NCBI RefSeq assembly: GCF_000333035.1
Contig: NZ_BANU01000021.1
Location: 1 to 49,739 of the forward strand
Direction: 5' to 3'
Source of the DNA: Gordonia sihwensis NBRC 108236
Lineage (GTDB): Bacteria; Actinomycetota; Actinomycetes; Mycobacteriales; Mycobacteriaceae
Length of the DNA: 49,739 nt
The notes beneath the pieces were generated by a model. That model made no database searches and was not told the DNA's origin. It saw nothing but the letters and a program-made list of their open reading frames with translations. The position numbers and the translations under genes are program-made. Every line of letters starts with the position of its first letter. Within the stretch, counting starts at the first letter, position 1. Below are positions 46,172 through 49,739 of the stretch, in pieces.

Positions 46172-46690
46172 TTACTTGCTGGTCTGGTAGTACACAGACG
46201 CACGAGCGGCACCAGGTGCCGCCGTCGCCGCCGTGTCGTTGGCGCCCGCCCCACCGACGCCCGCACCGTCCGTCCGGTGTCCGGCGGCGGACTGAGCGTC
46301 CATGTCGGACTTGAGCTGCTGCGCATCGGCGAGCATCTCCTCCGGGGTCGCCCCCGCGATCCGCTTGGCCCACGACAGCGGCAGCCCCGCCTTCTCGGTG
46401 GCCTCGTACTGGTCGGCCTTCAGCTGAGCGGCGCGGTGATCGGCGTCGCGCTTGGCCTCGGCCTCCTGCTTGCGCTGCTCGTCGGTCTTGTTCTTGTCCT
46501 CGATCTCGGCGAGCCTCTGCGCCAGAGCGTCTCGCTCCTGCTCCGCAGCAGCCCGCCCCTGGCGCTTCGACACCAGATCCGTCGGGACAGCGTTCTTCGA
46601 GTGCTCCGACTTGAAGACATCGCCACCGTCTCCACCGCCGCCGCCTCCGGCATCGTGCCCACCGTCGCCGCCGCTGTTGTCTTCGCCCAT
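46172..46690 (-). CDS. Phage capsid scaffolding protein
   Basis: 172 aa from ATG 46690; the open frame extends further up but through a terminator and non-conserved DNA. Layout is typical: Gly/Asp-rich N-terminus, DVFKSEHSKNAVPTDLVSKR, a long charged coiled coil (AEIEDKNKTDEQRKQEAEAK), then LPLSWAKRIAGATPEEMLAD and a Gly/Ala-rich tail. Scaffold proteins guide capsid assembly and lie just before the capsid gene, as here. Apparently intact, but useless without the capsid. Confidence 0.7.
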   Translation of the reverse strand: MGEDNSGGDGGHDAGGGGGGDGGDVFKSEHSKNAVPTDLVSKRQGRAAAEQERDALAQRLAEIEDKNKTDEQRKQEAEAKRDADHRAAQLKADQYEATEKAGLPLSWAKRIAGATPEEMLADAQQLKSDMDAQSAAGHRTDGAGVGGAGANDTAATAAPGAARASVYYQTSK

Positions 46691-46827
46691 CGCGAAGAAC
46701 CGCAGTCGCGGATGGCGCCCCTCCGGAGCGCACGGAGCGATGATCGAATGCAGGGTCCTCGGAAGGTGCGATGCGACATGACAGGCTCCATCTCGGATGA
46801 GTCCGGATCTCCCGGACAACACAAAGA

Positions 46828-46856
46828 AGGCCCGACCGCATCTCGCGGTCGGGCCT
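46828..46856 (-). terminator. Intrinsic terminator after the immunity gene
   Basis: A 12-bp stem (46828-46839 with 46845-46856), loop ATCTC; in the minus sense it is followed by the T-rich run TTCTTTGTG. It separates the toxin/immunity genes from the scaffold gene, so the immunity gene can be its own unit. Confidence 0.8.
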
Positions 46857-46927
46857 AGAAACGGACGAAACCTCCAGCCGTTCAAGGCATAGGGGTAACC
46901 ACCGACATCAGTCGGCCTGTGGATAAC

Positions 46928-47179
46928 TCAGGACGCAAGGCGACGCGCGATGTTCCGCACCACCACGACGTCCTGCTCATCGAAGTCGGCGGACAGCGCC
47001 AGCAACTGCTCCATCTCCTCAGCCGAGACGTCCGCAGCGTCCTCTGCGACGATGATCGCCGCGACTTCGAACTCGCCAGCGTCAAGGGCACCTGTGGCCA
47101 TGTCTCGGGAGGCGTCGTCAAGCGCGGTGCCATGACGGCGCACCAGCGTGGTCGCGAACTCCTCGATGTCCATGCTCAC
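46928..47179 (-). CDS. MafI-like immunity protein candidate
   Basis: 83 aa from GTG 47179 with GGGGA upstream; ATG 47173 is the alternative. Very acidic. The stretch GALDAGEFEVAAIIVAEDAA followed by DVSAEEMEQLLAL resembles MafI immunity proteins (aGEyg.AleeL layout), partners of EndoU-type toxins such as MafB. The start lies 4 nt after the toxin stop, so they are translationally coupled. Assignment rests on pattern and position; no decisive residue exists. Confidence 0.5.
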   Translation of the reverse strand: MSMDIEEFATTLVRRHGTALDDASRDMATGALDAGEFEVAAIIVAEDAADVSAEEMEQLLALSADFDEQDVVVVRNIARRLAS

Positions 47180-47183
47180 GAGT

Positions 47184-47826
47184 CTATCCCCGCGCTGGGT
47201 ATCCGGACCAGAACCGCGGTCCCGGTGGATCGGTTCTGATCATCACCCGAACCTCCACACCGTCGACTTCCCGAGTGAACTGGAGCTTGTCTCCGCCCCT
47301 GGTCACGCGGTCCGGCGCGCGAACAGTCAACTCCAACGCGTCTTCGATGTCCTGATCGGACCACGACCGCGGGAAGTGCGACTTCTTCGGAACAGTCGAT
47401 CCGTGCCGGTGCTTGTGCAACACCCTGCGCATATCTCCAACAGTCGGCATCGGAGCATTGCGCGGCGTGAAGGGAATCGAGGAACCATCGCCCAACGGCG
47501 GGTACTCCTCCGGCACGTCCATGCCCCCAGGGTTCCACCTGTTCGGAGGAACGCGACCGCCGCCCCCCGGGTAGATCCTCCCTGAGTCACAGGTCTGCGC
47601 GCTGCCTTCGGTCGAGTCATTTCCGCGCCACCGCGAACGGTGCGAGACCTGCCTGGCCGGTCCATCATGTACCCGTGCTGATGCAGCAGTTCCACCGCAA
47701 GGTCGCGATCGCCGCCCGCGGCCCGATAGATCGCATCCGGCATCACCGACCGCGCCCGAGCTCGTCCTCCGCGTGAGTTTCGGATCGCCTCGGCTTCGGC
47801 CTTCGTGATCCGCCCTCGATGCCCGC
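47184..47826 (-). pseudogene. Phage MuF-type minor head protein with C-terminal EndoU-like nuclease toxin; frameshifted, 5' truncated
   Basis: The upstream part reads ITKAEAEAIRNSRGG, then MPDAIYRAAGGDRDLAVELL and HQHGYM, the C-terminal element of MuF-type head proteins. Near 47590-47640 the frame changes. In the new frame a Gly/Pro linker (GGGGRVPPNRWNPGGM) leads to HKHRHGSTVPKKSHFPRSWS, DQDIEDALEL, VDGVEVRVMI and a final GYP. The FPxSWSDxxI, dGVxVxV and YP pattern is that of bacterial EndoU RNase toxins. Phage MuF proteins carrying exchangeable toxin tips with an immunity gene next door are known. The frameshift should prevent a full fusion, though the toxin part itself is uninterrupted. 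Confidence 0.6.
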
Positions 47827-47904
47827 GTGCATTTCGACGGGCTCTCGCGCGCGCAGCAGGATCGGCTGTTCACGAAGGCCGGCGCGCAGGCGATCCGTGA
47901 TGCG
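47827..47904 (+). pseudogene. MuF-like fragment, opposite orientation
   Basis: Plus-strand frame HFDGLSRAQQDRLFTKAGAQ then AIRDA, resembling a conserved segment of actinophage MuF proteins (FTKAGAQAIRDGA). It lies head to head with the minus-strand MuF piece and shares an imperfect inverted repeat with it (ACGAAGGCCG..AGGCGATCCG at 47783-47809 and 47869-47901). 25 codons or so; no function. Confidence 0.4.
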
Positions 47905-47999
47905 CGGACACCGACGCGAACGACAATCCTTGCGGAGCTCGAGGTACTCGACACTCACACCCTCCGGCACGTACGGCAGAGCTTGGTTACCGACGGAAG

Positions 48000-48095
48000 A
48001 TCCTCGAGGAGGTCTACATCTCGTCGCCGTGGGTGACGCTCGCGTCGATCGAGGCAGAGATCGATGACCTGATAGAGACCGACCCGGCGCAGGCC
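48000..48095 (+). pseudogene. Terminase large subunit-like fragment
   Basis: Plus-strand frame ILEEVYISSPWVTLASIEAE then IDDLIETDPAQA, resembling part of the large terminase of actinophages (continuing ERFFGN in relatives). It is cut exactly at the first repeat of array 2. 32 codons, longer than the 33 nt of one spacer. The DNA between 47905 and 47999 is not assigned. Confidence 0.4.
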
Positions 48096-49739
48096 GGGCC
48101 ATCCCCGCTCGCGCGGGAGCACGACCAGGTTGTTGCAGACGAGAACGTTGTCTCGGGACCATCCCCGCTCGCGCGGGGAGCACCCGCGAGGACCGACCTG
48201 GATCGGCAACGCGAAGGGACCATCCCCGCTCGCGCGGGGAGCACATGGCTTGATCATGGTTAAGCATCATGATTCCGGGACCATCCCCGCTCGCGCGGGG
48301 AGCACACTTGATACGCCGCCTTGACGGTGGTTCCGAAGGGACCATCCCCGCTCGCGCGGGGAGCACGAGCCTCGAGATGCGCGCATCGCAGAAGCAGTGG
48401 GACCATCCCCGCTCGCGCGGGGAGCACCCGACACAGGTCGCGCTCGTGGTCCTCAACGGGGGACCATCCCCGCTCGCGCGGGGAGCACATGCGGCCGTTG
48501 TCGCCGTCGCTGCCGCGCTTGGGACCATCCCCGCTCGCGCGGGGAGCACATCGGGCCGTGTGCGTCGGATGTCTGTGTCGTGGGACCATCCCCGCTCGCG
48601 CGGGGAGAACCATCGCGAAGGCTGAAGCGCACACCGCCTCCGAGGACCATCCGCGCTCGCGCGGGGAGCACCGCATCGCTACCGCACTGAGCCCCACCGT
48701 CCGGGGACCATCCCCGCTCGCGCGGGGAGCACGGCGAGGTACATGATGGGGCTCCTTCCAGGGGGGACCATCCCCGCTCGCGCGGGGAGCACCGGTAATG
48801 ACGTAATGCTTAAACAGGATGGTTGGGACCATCCCCGCTCGCGCGGGGAGCACATGGTGTCGAAGGGGAAGGTCTCGTTCAAGGACGGACCATCCCCGCT
48901 CGCGCGGGGAGCACACCAACGTCGAGTGCGTCGAGTGCAAAGAAGAGGGACCATCCCCGCTCGCGCGGGGAGCACACGTACCGCTTGGTGAAGCACCACT
49001 CCGAGAACGGACCATCCCCGCTCGCGCGGGGAGCACTAAGTCACTCAGCGAAAACCGTTTCCTATGCCGGGACCATCCCCGCTCGCGCGGGGAGCACGAG
49101 CAGGCCACCATGCTGTGGCTGCTCCGCAAGGGACCATCCCCGCTCGCGCGGGGAGCACCGCAAGAGCGGCGACAGCCTGAATTTCGCGCTGGGACCATCC
49201 CCGCTCGCGCGGGGAGCACCGATCCGGAGCCGTGGCCTGGCGCGGGGACGAGGGACCATCCCCGCTCGCGCGGGGAGCACCCGATCATGGACTTGGCGCG
49301 ATCGATCACTTGCGGACCATCCCCGCTCGCGCGGGGAGCACGATACGCACCACCGCCCAAGCATTCGGACCATCCCCGCTCGCGCGGGGAGCACTCGATG
49401 GTGCTGGACCACCGTATGCTCCGGAGTGGACCATCCCCGCTCGCGCGGGGAGCACTCATCCTCTGTGGAGGCGGCAATGGCTGACGGAGGACCATCCCCG
49501 CTCGCGCGGGGAGCACACTCCCGCTATCCGCAAACGCCTGTACCTGGCGGGACCATCCCCGCTCGCGCGGGGAGCACAGAGGAATTCCGGCGATTGGTCC
49601 GGGCAAAAGGGGACCATCCCCGCTCGCGCGGGGAGCACCCGATCTGCTTATCGAAAGGGATCTTGCCCTTGGGACCATCCCCGCTCGCGCGGGGAGCACG
49701 TTTTCGAGGAGCCAACATTCGAGCCTCCCGAGGGACCAT
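48096..49739 (-). CRISPR. Type I-E CRISPR array 2: 27 full repeats plus one cut by the window edge
   Basis: Same 28-nt repeat and orientation as array 1. The first copy (48096-48122) is degenerate (27 nt, A to G and one G lost), marking the trailer end; the leader lies beyond the window. Variants: 48583 ends GAAC, and 48644 has C to G. Spacing is 61 nt except 60 at 48096 and 48705, and 53 at 49314, where the spacer (49342-49366) is only 25 nt. It can be served by the cas genes at 36.7-45.5 kb. Confidence 0.98.

Larger units (their letters stand above)
45910..48095. mobile_element. Phage head-gene remnant lodged between two CRISPR repeats
   Basis: 2186 bp with fragments of a siphophage-type head module. 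On minus, in normal phage order: MuF-type protein with a C-terminal toxin, immunity gene, scaffold, major capsid. On plus: a TerL-like and a MuF-like piece. The block is flush with repeats at both ends (45909 and 48096), so it sits in the place of one spacer. No integrase, att sites or tail genes. Frameshifts in two genes show decay. It has the same orientation logic as the arrays, whose leader is at the right. Confidence 0.75.

Noticed and set aside
47743..48549. Minus-strand frame joining array 2 to the phage remnant
   Set aside because: Mostly translated CRISPR repeats; the inner piece (LPYVPEGVSVEYLELRKD) looks weakly portal-like but cannot be supported.
48260..49699. 479-codon repetitive frame on minus over array 2
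   Set aside because: Same artefact of CRISPR repeat translation.
34424..49732. Self-targeting spacers against the phage remnant
   Set aside because: Comparing spacers by eye with 45910-48095 gave no clear match; not exhaustive, so I make no claim either way.

Overview
The window reads as a chromosome segment from a high-GC, mycolic-acid-type actinobacterium (order Mycobacteriales). Gene content and order over the first ~30 kb follow the Mycobacterium tuberculosis interval Rv3448-Rv3409c: eccD4/eccC4, the Rv3446c family, rplM-rpsI-glmM, glmS, nnr, alr, tsaE-tsaB-rimI-tsaD, groES, whiB3, the Rv3415c family, sigD-rsdA, the Rv3412 family, guaB-guaB3, choD. Differences (no esxT/esxU, no groEL1 after groES, an added P450/TetR pair, a BioY-type ECF transporter, a type I-E CRISPR locus) suggest a Gordonia-like relative rather than Mycobacterium. 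The genus is an inference.

Layout. 1-6.3 kb: ESX-4 type VII secretion core (eccD 5' part, eccC, Rv3446c-like) and a convergent YceI-like gene. 6.4-8.8 kb: rplM-rpsI-glmM. 8.9-10.0 kb: three overlapping small genes, one with a WXG motif. 10.1-19.4 kb: a hydrolase-fold protein, glmS, nnr, alr, a second hydrolase and the tRNA t6A genes, with many 4-nt stop/start overlaps. 19.4-23.5 kb: CIRCE-controlled groES and regulators (whiB3, sigD, anti-sigma rsdA). 23.6-26.3 kb: guanine nucleotide synthesis (guaB, guaB3). 26.5-30.5 kb: DUF4287 protein, cytochrome P450 with its own TetR, and a ChoD-like GMC oxidoreductase. 30.5-34.2 kb, minus strand: cysK-cysE behind a short leader ORF, then bioY-ecfA-ecfT.

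34.4-45.5 kb is a complete type I-E CRISPR-Cas locus on the minus strand (cas3, cse1, cse2, cas7e, cas5e, cas6e, cas1, cas2e) feeding a 37-repeat array. A second array of the same repeat family (27 full repeats plus one cut by the window edge) runs from 48096 off the end. Both arrays have their leader side at the high-coordinate end.

The most unusual part is 45910-48095. This 2.19-kb block of phage head-gene fragments lies exactly where one spacer should be, flush with a degenerate repeat on each side. It holds a frameshifted major capsid protein start, a scaffold gene, a MafI-like immunity gene, a frameshifted MuF-type protein with an EndoU-like C-terminus, and short TerL-like and MuF-like pieces on the opposite strand. 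I read it as phage DNA captured in, or recombined into, an old CRISPR array. The toxin/immunity pair may still be partly intact.

Several genes (glmS, guaB, the P450, the GMC oxidoreductase, bioY) have a TAnnnT -10 box 6-8 nt before the start codon, the geometry of leaderless mRNAs common in mycobacteria.
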